A stretch of DNA of 35,309 bases, from the NCBI GenBank assembly GCA_041749275.1, contig JBGTBQ010000034.1, forward strand, positions 1 to 35,309, in the 5' to 3' direction. The stretch's first letter is position 1; every line of letters begins with the position of its first letter. Source of the stretch: JBGTBQ01 sp041749275 (lineage in GTDB: Bacteria; Acidobacteriota; Blastocatellia; Pyrinomonadales; Pyrinomonadaceae). Position numbers and translations under genes: made by a program. The notes beneath the pieces were generated by a model. It did no database searches and had not been told where the DNA came from. It was given only the letters and a program-made list of their open reading frames with translations. This document shows, one piece after another, positions 17,102 through 25,295 of this stretch.

Positions 17102-18919
17102 ATGACGAAAAGCCCGACGGTAATCTTTGCCTGCTGCCTTGTGCTTGTAGCGCTCGCGGCCTCTTCTTCACACTACCGATCACTTGCCACCGCGCAACAG
17201 AAGCCACCCACAACGCCGCCCGCGCCCTCTCCCGCGCAGACGCCGCCCGCGTCCGTCGGGCGCTCATACGACAGCGGCGCTCCCCTGAAGAGGCCACAAT
17301 CACCCGCGCCACAGTCGCCTTCGCCCGTCACCTTCGCCGACATCACTGCGCGGAGCCGCATCGCTTTCCGCCATGCGGCCTCGCCCACCTCGCGGAAATA
17401 TCTCCCTGAAACGATGGGCGGCGGCGTCGCCCTGTTCGACTTCGACAACGACGGACGGCTCGATCTGTTCTTCACCAACGGCGCGGCCCTTCAGGACCCG
17501 ATGCCGAAAGGCGCAACGCCCGACAAACGCGACCCGCGTTTTTGGAATCGTCTTTACCAACAGAAACCCGACGGCTCCTTCGAGGACGTGACCGAGCGCG
17601 CGGGGCTTCGCGGCGAGGGCTACTCGATGGGCGCGGCGGCGGGCGATTACGACGGCGACGGGTTCGTTGACCTCTACGTCACGGCAGTTGGCGGCGGCAC
17701 GCTCTACCGCAATCGCGGCGACGGCACGTTCGAGGACACGACGCGGCGCACCGGGACGACGGCCTCCGGTTGGCTGACGAGCGCGGGCTGGCTTGATTAC
17801 AACCGCGACGGGCGGCTCGATCTGTTCGTGCTGCGCTATATGGATTGGGACTTCGAGCGCGGCGAGGTTTACTGCGGCGACCCGCGCCACCGCGCCTATT
17901 GCCACCCCGACAATTTCAAGGGCGCGACGAATCTTCTCTTTCAACAAAAACCCGACGGCTCCTTTGAAGAGGTGAGCGCGCGGGCCGGCGTCGCCGATGC
18001 TTCGGGCAAGGGTCTCGGCGTCGCTTTCGCCGACTTCGATAATGACGGATGGACGGACATCTTCGTCGCTAACGACAGTGTGCGCCAGTTCCTTTACCAC
18101 AACCACGGCGATGGGACATTCGAGGACGTGGCGCTCGCGGGCGGAGTCGGTTATGACGAGAACGGCAAGACCTTCGCCGGGATGGGCGTGGACGTGGCCG
18201 ACTATGACAACGATGGATCAGTGGATGTGTTCGTCACGGCTCTCTCGAACGAAACCTATCCGCTCTATCGCAACACGGGCGATCTCCTGTTCACCTACGA
18301 GACGGGCGCGGCGGGCGTCGCTGAAATTACGCTGCTCTACTCCGGTTGGGGCACGCGCTTTGTAGACGTGGACAACGACGGTTGGCGCGACATCTTCGTC
18401 GCGCAGGGCCATGTCCTCGACACCATCGAAAAGACGACGGGCCATCTCTCATACAAACAGACGCCGCTTCTGATGCGAAACACCGGCCAGAAATTCGTCA
18501 ACGTGTCAGCCTCCGCCGGCGCGCCCTTCAACGTGGCGCTCGCCGCGCGCGGGGCCGCCTTTGGCGACCTCGATAACGATGGCGATCCGGACATCGTCAT
18601 CGGACAGACGGACGGCCCGCCCGTCATCCTCCGCAACGAGGGGACGAAAAACCATTGGCTCGGCCTCGCGCTCGCGGGTGCCAAAGGCAACAGCCGCGGA
18701 CTCGGCGCGCGCGTCACGGTCGTTGACTCGGACGGCGGCAAACAGATTTTTGACGTGACGACCGCGGGCAGTTATCTTTCTTCCAGCGACCCGCGTTTGA
18801 TCGTCGGCCTCGGCGCGAAGACCAGCGTTCGTTCCGTCGAAGTTCGTTGGCCGAACGGAAAAACGCAGGCGATTGCCAACCCGCGGATAGATCAATATTT
18901 ATCCATCAATGAAAGATGA
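17102..18919 (+). CDS. Secreted CRTAC1-like protein: VCBS/FG-GAP propeller with ASPIC/UnbV domain (paralog 1)
   Basis: 605 aa from ATG 17102. The signal peptide (MTKSPTVIFACCLVLVALAA) is followed by a Pro-rich linker. Then come FADITARSRIAFRH and seven calcium-type loops: DFDNDGRLDLFF, GDYDGDGFVDLYV, DYNRDGRLDLFV, DFDNDGWTDIFVAND, DYDNDGSVDVFV, DVDNDGWRDIFVAQGHV and GDLDNDGDPDIVIGQ. The C-terminus is an ASPIC/UnbV domain (NHWLGLALAGAKGNSRGLGA ... GLGAKTSVRSVEVRWPNGKT). Two cysteines in YCGDPRHRAYCHPDN could form a loop disulfide. The family is related to eukaryotic CRTAC1; its bacterial role is unproven, probably extracellular or periplasmic binding. Its TGA overlaps the ATG of the next paralog (ATGA), indicating translational coupling. 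No strong ribosome site is visible upstream. Confidence 0.88.
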   Translation: MTKSPTVIFACCLVLVALAASSSHYRSLATAQQKPPTTPPAPSPAQTPPASVGRSYDSGAPLKRPQSPAPQSPSPVTFADITARSRIAFRHAASPTSRKYLPETMGGGVALFDFDNDGRLDLFFTNGAALQDPMPKGATPDKRDPRFWNRLYQQKPDGSFEDVTERAGLRGEGYSMGAAAGDYDGDGFVDLYVTAVGGGTLYRNRGDGTFEDTTRRTGTTASGWLTSAGWLDYNRDGRLDLFVLRYMDWDFERGEVYCGDPRHRAYCHPDNFKGATNLLFQQKPDGSFEEVSARAGVADASGKGLGVAFADFDNDGWTDIFVANDSVRQFLYHNHGDGTFEDVALAGGVGYDENGKTFAGMGVDVADYDNDGSVDVFVTALSNETYPLYRNTGDLLFTYETGAAGVAEITLLYSGWGTRFVDVDNDGWRDIFVAQGHVLDTIEKTTGHLSYKQTPLLMRNTGQKFVNVSASAGAPFNVALAARGAAFGDLDNDGDPDIVIGQTDGPPVILRNEGTKNHWLGLALAGAKGNSRGLGARVTVVDSDGGKQIFDVTTAGSYLSSSDPRLIVGLGAKTSVRSVEVRWPNGKTQAIANPRIDQYLSINER

Positions 18920-20805
18920 AGTACATGCCGTTTCTTAACTTCTCATCTCGCGCCGCGCGTCTGACTGCATTTTATCTCTCGGCGCTCCTCCTGCTGCTCG
19001 CACCGGCAACGATTTTCGCGCAGAAGGCCGACCCGCCCGGCGCGACTCAACCGCCGCCACCACAGCCGCCACAGAACATGGGCGTTTCCACCGGCACGGC
19101 TGTCGTCTCGGCCACGCGGCGCACCATCGGCGTCGTTGACCCGAAGGCGTCGAAAGTCTTCGAGGACTTGACGGCGCGCACCGCACTCGCCGCCTTCAAA
19201 CATCGTTCGGGCAGCACGGCGAAGGACTATATCGTCGAGACCGTTTCGGGCGGCGTCGCCATCTTCGACTACGACAACGACGGGCTGCCCGACATCTATC
19301 TGTTGAACGGCTCGACCATCGCGGCGCAACAGGGTAAAGAGTCTCCTCCGCGCGCCGCGCTCTACCGCAATCTCGGCGGCTGGAAGTTTGAGGACGTGAC
19401 GGAGAAGGCGGGCGTGTCGAATGAGCGCTGGGGCATGGGGGTTGCCGTCGGCGACTATGACAACGACGGCTTCGCGGACATCTTCGTCGGCAACTTCGGC
19501 ACGTCGCGCCTCTACCGCAACAACGGCAACGGCACCTTCACCGACGTAGCCCCGAAGGTCGGCGTCGCGCGCAAGGGATGGTCAACGGGCGCGAGTTTCG
19601 GCGACTATGACCGCGACGGGCGGCTCGATCTGTTCGTCCCCGGATACGTCGAACTCGACCTGAACGACCTGCCGCCCAGCCCTTCGGACGCAACCAAGCC
19701 CGGCGAGATCGCGCAAAATTTCTGCCAGTTTCGCGGCGTCCCCGTCATGTGCGGCCCGCGCGGGCTGAAGGGCGAGGCCGACACTCTCTATCATCAAAAA
19801 CCCGACGGCACGTTCGAGGATGTTTCCGCCGGCACGGGCGTCAACGACGAGCCGCGTTACTATGGCTTCTCTTCCGCGTGGGTGCACGTCAACGAAGATG
19901 ACCTGCCAGACCTGCTCGTCGTCAACGACTCGACGCCGAAGCAACTCTATCTGAACCTCGGCAACGGCAAGTTTGAAGAGGTCGGCTATCCTTCCGGCAT
20001 CGCGCTCAACGAGAACGGGCGCGAGCAGGCCGGGATGGGTCTCGGCGTCGGCGACTATGACAATGACGGGTTGGTTGACTTCTACATCACCAATTTCTCC
20101 GACGACTCGAACACGCTCTATCACAACGACGGCGAAGGCAACTTCACCGACGTGACCTTTCAGGCCGGGCACGGCGAGCCGACGATTCCCTTCCTCGGCT
20201 GGGGCGCGAGCTTTCTGGATTTTGACAACGACGGTTGGAAGGATGTCGTCGTCGCCAACGGCCACGTTTATCCGGCGGTGGATAAACAGCAGTGGGGCAC
20301 CTCATACATGCAACAACTGCTGCTCTTTCGCAACGGAGGCGCGAGCGGCAGGTTCGAGCGCGTCGGCGCGGCGCCCGAGAGCGGCTTGGCCTCCGCGTGG
20401 GTGAGTCGCGGCCTCGCCGTCGGCGACCTCGACGGCGACGGGCGGCTCGATGTCGTGCTCAACAACATGGACTCCGCGCCGTCCGTGCTGCGAAACGTCA
20501 CCGCGACGCAGAACCACTGGTTACGCCTGCGACTGGCGGGCGACCCCGCCAAGAAGAGTCCACGCGACGCGACCGGCGCCGTCGTCTACCTCACGACGGG
20601 CAAGCTCCGACAACGCGGCGACGTGGTGAGTGGCGGCGGCTACTCCTCGCAGAACGACCCGTGCCTCACTTTCGGCCTCGGCGCGGCGACGAAAGTTGAC
20701 CGGCTCGAAGTAAAGTGGCCCGACGGGAGCGTGGAGACATTCGACGTGCCGGGCGTTGACCGCACGCTGTCGCTGACGCAAGGCAAGGGCGGCGCGGCGA
20801 AGTGA
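18916..20805 (+). CDS. Secreted CRTAC1-like VCBS/ASPIC-UnbV protein (paralog 2)
   Basis: 629 aa, starting in the ATGA overlap with the previous gene (ATG 18925 is an alternative). Signal peptide through TAFYLSALLLLLAPATIFAQ, a Pro-rich linker, then VFEDLTARTALAAFKHRSGS. Propeller loops follow: FDYDNDGLPDIYLLNG, GDYDNDGFADIFVGN, GDYDRDGRLDLFVPGYVEL, NEDDLPDLLVVND, GDYDNDGLVDFYITN, DFDNDGWKDVVVANGHV and GDLDGDGRLDVVLNN. The UnbV domain ends GLGAATKVDRLEVKWPDGSV. An inserted cysteine-bearing loop (FCQFRGVPVMCGPRGL) sits where paralog 1 has its YCGDPRHRAYC loop. The order and spacing of motifs match paralog 1, so this is an old tandem duplication kept as a two-gene operon. Function unknown; the products may form a pair. 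Confidence 0.88.
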   Translation: MKYMPFLNFSSRAARLTAFYLSALLLLLAPATIFAQKADPPGATQPPPPQPPQNMGVSTGTAVVSATRRTIGVVDPKASKVFEDLTARTALAAFKHRSGSTAKDYIVETVSGGVAIFDYDNDGLPDIYLLNGSTIAAQQGKESPPRAALYRNLGGWKFEDVTEKAGVSNERWGMGVAVGDYDNDGFADIFVGNFGTSRLYRNNGNGTFTDVAPKVGVARKGWSTGASFGDYDRDGRLDLFVPGYVELDLNDLPPSPSDATKPGEIAQNFCQFRGVPVMCGPRGLKGEADTLYHQKPDGTFEDVSAGTGVNDEPRYYGFSSAWVHVNEDDLPDLLVVNDSTPKQLYLNLGNGKFEEVGYPSGIALNENGREQAGMGLGVGDYDNDGLVDFYITNFSDDSNTLYHNDGEGNFTDVTFQAGHGEPTIPFLGWGASFLDFDNDGWKDVVVANGHVYPAVDKQQWGTSYMQQLLLFRNGGASGRFERVGAAPESGLASAWVSRGLAVGDLDGDGRLDVVLNNMDSAPSVLRNVTATQNHWLRLRLAGDPAKKSPRDATGAVVYLTTGKLRQRGDVVSGGGYSSQNDPCLTFGLGAATKVDRLEVKWPDGSVETFDVPGVDRTLSLTQGKGGAAK

Positions 20806-21168
20806 GTAAGCAGTAATCAAAGAGCGGTGAGCAGTGAGCAGTAAAAAGCCGAGGTGAGAAGCTTTATTCAAAGCCCCGAGAGGGGCGAAATGTTTATAGC
20901 CCGGTACGTTCCAAATTTCATTGCAGCTCCGGAGAAGCGAAATGTTTTTGACATTCCGCTCCTCCGGAGCTTGTTATTTATTTGGTCATGCTTTGCTATA
21001 AACATTTCGCTCCTCCGGAGCTGAGTTTGAACGCAGTTTCTGATATTGGCGTCGTCGGTCGCTTCATTCCTAAGCGAAATCGGGTTTGTAAAATGTCGTA
21101 AAAGTTGCTTTCAAATCGAAATCAACGAGGGTCGAATCGGAGCCGCCTCGGTTATAGTAACGCGCGCG
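20806..21168. other. Intergenic region with REP-like units
   Basis: About 360 bp after the second UnbV-type gene. It begins with a short GAGCAGTGAGCAGTAA-type reiterated stretch (20807-20845), then holds the REP-like block, then about 140 bp leading to the membrane-protein gene with no clear promoter. Confidence 0.5.
20880..21023. repeat. REP-like units with AGCTCCGGAGGAGCGAAATG core
   Basis: Four related pieces. A GAGGGGCGAAATGTTTATAGC piece begins at 20880. The unit CAGCTCCGGAGAAGCGAAATG lies near 20924-20944. Its inverted copy CATTCCGCTCCTCCGGAGCT lies near 20951-20970. A second inverted copy, CTATAAACATTTCGCTCCTC plus CGGAGCTGAG, lies near 20996-21023. The facing copies can fold as hairpins. 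This core occurs as dispersed intergenic repeats in many bacterial genomes (from general knowledge). Confidence 0.75.
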
Positions 21169-21705
21169 ATGGGGCGTGGAGAATTACTGACGAGGTTGAC
21201 GATCTGGCTGGCGCTCGGCGGTTACGCCGTGGGCGCCGCCGCACTACTTCTGGCCCGCCGACAGCCACGTTGGTTGCGTCGCGCGCGTTGGGCATGGACG
21301 TTCGGCTGCGCGTGGTTCCTCGCACACGTGTTCTGCGCCTTCAACTACTATTATCATTGGGGTCACGCGACCGCCTATCTTGAGACCGCGCGGCAGACCT
21401 CTGAAGTGACCGGCTTTGACTGGGGCGGCGGGGTCTTCGTGGGTTACGCTTTCACGCTCGCGTGGCTTGCGGACGTGCTCTGGTGGTGGGTCGCGCGTCA
21501 GAGTTATGAGCATCGCCCGCGTCTCCTCACGGCGCTCTGGCAGGGATTCTTTTTCTTCATGGTCTTCAATGGCACGGTTGTCTTCGAGAGCGGCCCGGCG
21601 CGTCTGTTCGGCCTGTTGATTTGCGTCCTGCTGTTGAGCGCGTGGTGGGCGGGCAGGCGTGCGCCCGCTTTTGACGAACACGCATTGAAAGGGGCTGAGG
21701 GCTAA
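21169..21705 (+). CDS. Polytopic membrane protein of unknown function
   Basis: 178 aa from ATG 21169; the frame is open further upstream but those residues are not membrane-like and run toward the repeat block. About five hydrophobic helices are visible: LTIWLALGGYAVGAAALLLA, WAWTFGCAWFLAHVFCAF, FVGYAFTLAWLADVLWWWVA, LWQGFFFFMVFNGTVVF and LFGLLICVLLLSAWWAG. Aromatic/His-rich loops (FNYYYHWGHATAY) are notable and might bind a metal or haem, but this is speculation. It ends 4 bp before the MFS transporter start, so the two are almost certainly co-transcribed and may work together. I do not recognise the family. Confidence 0.7.
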   Translation: MGRGELLTRLTIWLALGGYAVGAAALLLARRQPRWLRRARWAWTFGCAWFLAHVFCAFNYYYHWGHATAYLETARQTSEVTGFDWGGGVFVGYAFTLAWLADVLWWWVARQSYEHRPRLLTALWQGFFFFMVFNGTVVFESGPARLFGLLICVLLLSAWWAGRRAPAFDEHALKGAEG

Positions 21706-21709
21706 CGTT

Positions 21710-23014
21710 ATGCACTCGCTTGCCGCTGAATTGCCAAGTCCCCCGGCGCGAGAAGCCCGTCTACCGTTCTATTACGGCTGGGTAAACTTGAGCATGGCAG
21801 CCCTCGCCATGGTCGGCACCCTGCCCGGACGCACGCAGGGGCTAGGTCTCATCACCGAGCCGCTCCTCCGCGACTTACAGATCGGGCGAGTCGAGTTCGC
21901 GCAGATAAATTTGTGGGCGACGCTGCTCGGCGCGCTATTCGCACCGGGCGCGGGGCGACTGATTGACCGCTGGGGCAGCCGCTCGATGTTGACCGTCGTG
22001 GCGGCGGCGCTGGGCGTGACGGTGCTGTTGATGAGCGGCGCGCATGGGTTGATCTGGCTCTGCATTCTCATCACGTTGACGCGGGGGTTAGGACAGAGCG
22101 CGCTCTCGGTAGTGAGCATCACGCTCGTCGGGCAATGGTTCAGGCAACGTCTCAATCTGGCGATGGGACTCTACACGGTGGCGCTGAGCGTCGGCTTTAT
22201 GTTGGCCTTCCCCGTGGTGGGGGCGCTGGTACTGTCGAGCGGCTGGCGTGCGGCGTGGGCGTCGGTCGGCGCGGCGATTCTCTTTTTGCTCGCGCCACTC
22301 GGCTGGCTCCTCGTGCGACGCGGCCCGGAGTCCGTCGGCTTGCGGCTCGACGGCATGAACGCCGATGTCGAACCTGAGATGGAGGCCATACCGACATCCG
22401 GCCACACGCTCACGGAGGCGCTTCGGACGCCCGCTTTCTGGGTCTTCGCGCTCGCTAGTTCGGTCTACGGATTGGTCGCTTCGGGCATCTCTCTCTTCAA
22501 CGAATCCATCCTCGCCGATCTGGGATTCCCGGCCACTACTTTTCATCGCACGTTGGTCATTACGGCGCTGACGGCGCTCGTCGGGAATTTTCTCGGCGGG
22601 TGGCTGGCGGGGCGCTGGTCGCTTGGGCGTTTGATGGGCATCGCCATGCTCCTGTTGACGGGCGCTCTCGCGGCGCTGCCCTTTGTCCGCACCGAGACGC
22701 ACGTCTCGGCGTGGGCCGTGGCGATGGGACTGGTAGGCGGGGCCGTGATGGTAGTCTTCTTCACCTTCTGGAGCAAAGCCTTCGGGCGCGCGCATCTTGG
22801 CAAGATTCAGGGCGCGGCGCAGACGCTTACCGTGCTGGCCTCCGCCATCGGCCCTCTGCTGCTGGCACAGTGCGTTGCGCTGACTGGCTCTTACACCGCA
22901 ATGTTCTACGCGTTGTCGCTGGTGGTGTGCGGGTTGGGTCTCTGCGCGTGGTTCGTCCGCGTGCCGTCGCCGAGGGCGCATTCAGCGCATCAGCCATCGC
23001 CCGCGAATAGTTAA
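21710..23014 (+). CDS. Major facilitator superfamily transporter
   Basis: 434 aa with twelve predicted membrane spans and a soluble middle loop (MNADVEPEMEAIPTSGHT). The first half carries the MFS loop 2-3 signature as GRLIDRWGSRSM. The second half repeats the pattern with GGWLAGRWSLGRLMG. The N-terminal FYYGWVNLSMAALAM start is typical of MFS members near the oxalate/formate and monocarboxylate group, so an organic anion is a plausible but unproven substrate. GAGG at 21697-21700 lies 9 nt before the ATG. It is the second gene of a two-gene operon with the small membrane protein, and its 3' end converges on the alpha/beta hydrolase with a 29-bp gap. Confidence 0.87.
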   Translation: MHSLAAELPSPPAREARLPFYYGWVNLSMAALAMVGTLPGRTQGLGLITEPLLRDLQIGRVEFAQINLWATLLGALFAPGAGRLIDRWGSRSMLTVVAAALGVTVLLMSGAHGLIWLCILITLTRGLGQSALSVVSITLVGQWFRQRLNLAMGLYTVALSVGFMLAFPVVGALVLSSGWRAAWASVGAAILFLLAPLGWLLVRRGPESVGLRLDGMNADVEPEMEAIPTSGHTLTEALRTPAFWVFALASSVYGLVASGISLFNESILADLGFPATTFHRTLVITALTALVGNFLGGWLAGRWSLGRLMGIAMLLLTGALAALPFVRTETHVSAWAVAMGLVGGAVMVVFFTFWSKAFGRAHLGKIQGAAQTLTVLASAIGPLLLAQCVALTGSYTAMFYALSLVVCGLGLCAWFVRVPSPRAHSAHQPSPANS

Positions 23015-23043
23015 ATTCATTTCGCGTGTTCCGCGGCCATCAC

Positions 23044-23949
23044 TCACTCCTCGGCGCTCGGTAGAATTGCGCCTTCAATAAACTCTGACAGAGCGTCGAG
23101 GTAACTGCTCCCGCCGACCATTGAAAGATTGTTGTGACCCGCCCCTTTGACGATCAGCAGTTTCTTCGGTTCCGGCGCGGCGTCGTAAAGCGCGCGTCCC
23201 TGCGCGATGGGGATCACCTCGTCACTCTCCCCGTGAATGACCAGCACCGGGCAACGGACGTTCGGCAGCTTGCGAACTGAGTCGAGCTTGTTTCGGGTCA
23301 CACCGCGCAGGAAACGCGGCAGCCACGGCAGCACCACGCCCGCCATGTCCGACGCCGAACTCAAGCCCGATTCGAGGATGATCGCGCCGCACTTTTTTCG
23401 CCCGGCGAGGTCGGCCACCGCCGTCGTTCCAAGCGACTGCCCGTGCAGAACGATCCGTTCAGGCCGCGCGCCTCTTTCTTTGAGCACGAAATCGTAGGCG
23501 GCCTCGGCATCTTCGTAAAGACCGCGCTCGTCCGAAACTTCGCCCTCGCTCCGCCCGTAGCCGCGGTAGTCGAAGAGAAGCACATCAAAGCCCCGCCGCG
23601 ATAATTTTTCCCCGACCCAGCCAACGTAACTCAGGTTCCCGCCGTTGCCGTGAAAGTAGATGACGGTAGCTGCCGCTGGTTGTTTCGCGGTACGAAAATA
23701 CCAACCGTGCAGACGCTCGCCCGAAGCGACTTGGAACCACACGTCCTCGCCGCCCGCCGGGACATTCCAAGTGCCGCTCCACGGCGCACGTTCGGGATGG
23801 AAAATGACTGCCGACTCGAAGCGGCGCAGCATAAAGAAACCAACAAGCAGGCCGATCAGAATCAAAACCAGAACGGAAATCACCGCGTAACGGAGTGCGA
23901 GAAGCCGCTCGCCGCGTCTGAGGGCTTGATAAGAGTCCGTGAAAAACAT
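23044..23949 (-). CDS. Membrane-anchored alpha/beta hydrolase (Bem46/ABHD13-like)
   Basis: 301 aa from ATG 23949 (a TTG one codon upstream is also in frame). A single N-terminal membrane span (YAVISVLVLILIGLLVGFFM) anchors a hydrolase domain with the oxyanion segment YFHGNGGNLSYVG, the nucleophile elbow HGQSLGTTA (Ser in GQSLG), the acid in HGESDEVIP and the histidine in GAGHNNL. DYRGYGRSEG is also family-typical. It is expected to be a serine hydrolase facing outward or at the membrane; substrate unknown. It is the last gene of a leftward operon, 32 bp after the M20 amidohydrolase. Confidence 0.88.
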   Translation of the reverse strand: MFFTDSYQALRRGERLLALRYAVISVLVLILIGLLVGFFMLRRFESAVIFHPERAPWSGTWNVPAGGEDVWFQVASGERLHGWYFRTAKQPAAATVIYFHGNGGNLSYVGWVGEKLSRRGFDVLLFDYRGYGRSEGEVSDERGLYEDAEAAYDFVLKERGARPERIVLHGQSLGTTAVADLAGRKKCGAIILESGLSSASDMAGVVLPWLPRFLRGVTRNKLDSVRKLPNVRCPVLVIHGESDEVIPIAQGRALYDAAPEPKKLLIVKGAGHNNLSMVGGSSYLDALSEFIEGAILPSAEE

Positions 23950-23981
23950 CAACCCGTTTCACGCCGCGCCGCATCCGCCGC

Positions 23982-25295
23982 TCACTTTTTTTCAGCGTGC
24001 CGGTCGAGATAGTCGAGCAACACGTTCGACATCACCTTGACGCCGACGACCAGACTCTCTTCGTCAACGTCGTACTCCGGCGTGTGCCAGCCGGCGGTGA
24101 TGCCGCGCGCGCGGTTGCCGACGCCGAGGAAGTAGTAGAAGCCGGGCGCGACCTTTTGGAAGTAGGAAAAATCCTCGGCGGGCATGAAGGGTTTGATGGG
24201 CAGCGTGTTCTTGTCGCCGACGACACGCCGGATGGTCGGGAGAGTCTCTTCAACGAGCGCCGGTTCATTGTACGTCACCAGAGTCTGCTCTTCGATTTTG
24301 AGGTCGAAGGTCGCGCCGTAGGCGGCGGTGATGTTCTGGAGCGTCTCTCTCATCAACGTTTGGGCGCGCTGGCGCACCTCTTCGCTCAAGGTACGCATGG
24401 TGCCGGTCATCTGCACCTCTTCGGCGATGATGTTGTTGCGCGCGCCGCCGTTGATGGTGCCGATGGAGATGACGAGCGGCTCCTGCGGGTCAATGCGGCG
24501 GCTCCGTATGTTTTGCAGGGCCGTGATGCACTCGGCGGCGACGACGATGGCGTCTATCCCGTGGTGCGGCTGCGCGCCGTGGGAACTTTTTCCGCGGATG
24601 GTGATGTAGAACCTATCGGAAGAGGCCATCGCGGGGCCGGAATGATAGGCAATCTGCCCGGCCTCGATGCTCGGCAGAGTGTGCAGGCCGAAGATAGCCG
24701 TGGGCCGTGGGTTCTCCATCGCGCCCTCTTTGACCATCAGACGCGCGCCGCCCTCTTCGCCGGGGGGCGGGCCTTCCTCGGCGGGCTGAAAGATGAACTT
24801 GATCGTGCCCGCGATTTCATTCTTCATCCCGCTCAACACTTCGGCGACGCCGAGGCCGACGGTCGTGTGCACGTCGTGGCCGCAGGCGTGTTTGACGCCG
24901 GGGTTCTTCGATTTGTAGGGAACATCGAGCGTCTCTTGAATCGGGAGCGCGTCCATGTCGGCGCGCACGGCGACAACGGGGCCGGGCTTTGCGCCGACGA
25001 GTAGAGCCGTCACTCCGTAGCGCGCGACGCCGGTTTTGATGTCCGTCAATCCGAGCGCCTTCAATTTTTCGGCGACGACGCGCGAAGTCCGCTCCTCGCG
25101 GTTGGACAACTCCGGGTGCATGTGGAAGTCGCGGCGCTGCGTGACCAGTTTTTCACGCAAGGCTTCCGCCGCGCCGGCGATTCTTTGTTGGCGCGCGGCG
25201 TCGAAACGTTTCGCGGCGACGCTCTCGGCGGCGGGCGCAACAGTCAAAGTCAAAACGACGAAAAGCAAGAGAGAGATAAAGAGTCTTGTTGTCAT
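23982..25295 (-). CDS. Secreted M20D-family amidohydrolase (N-acyl amino acid / hippurate hydrolase-like)
   Basis: 437 aa with a signal peptide (MTTRLFISLLLFVVLTLTVA). Family motifs: FHMHPELS (57-64), VAVRADMDALPIQE (108-121), KHACGHDVHTT (135-145, with metal-binding Cys and His), FIFQPAEEG (167-175), the GLHTLPS histidine, the dimerisation-domain HGAQPHHGIDA, and the late metal histidine in AGWHTPEYDVDEESL. M20D enzymes release amino acids from N-acyl or IAA-type conjugates using two metal ions. The export signal suggests action outside the cytoplasm. The start overlaps the stop of the upstream DUF6328-like gene (ATGA), so translation is coupled. Family certain; substrate unassigned. Confidence 0.92.
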   Translation of the reverse strand: MTTRLFISLLLFVVLTLTVAPAAESVAAKRFDAARQQRIAGAAEALREKLVTQRRDFHMHPELSNREERTSRVVAEKLKALGLTDIKTGVARYGVTALLVGAKPGPVVAVRADMDALPIQETLDVPYKSKNPGVKHACGHDVHTTVGLGVAEVLSGMKNEIAGTIKFIFQPAEEGPPPGEEGGARLMVKEGAMENPRPTAIFGLHTLPSIEAGQIAYHSGPAMASSDRFYITIRGKSSHGAQPHHGIDAIVVAAECITALQNIRSRRIDPQEPLVISIGTINGGARNNIIAEEVQMTGTMRTLSEEVRQRAQTLMRETLQNITAAYGATFDLKIEEQTLVTYNEPALVEETLPTIRRVVGDKNTLPIKPFMPAEDFSYFQKVAPGFYYFLGVGNRARGITAGWHTPEYDVDEESLVVGVKVMSNVLLDYLDRHAEKK

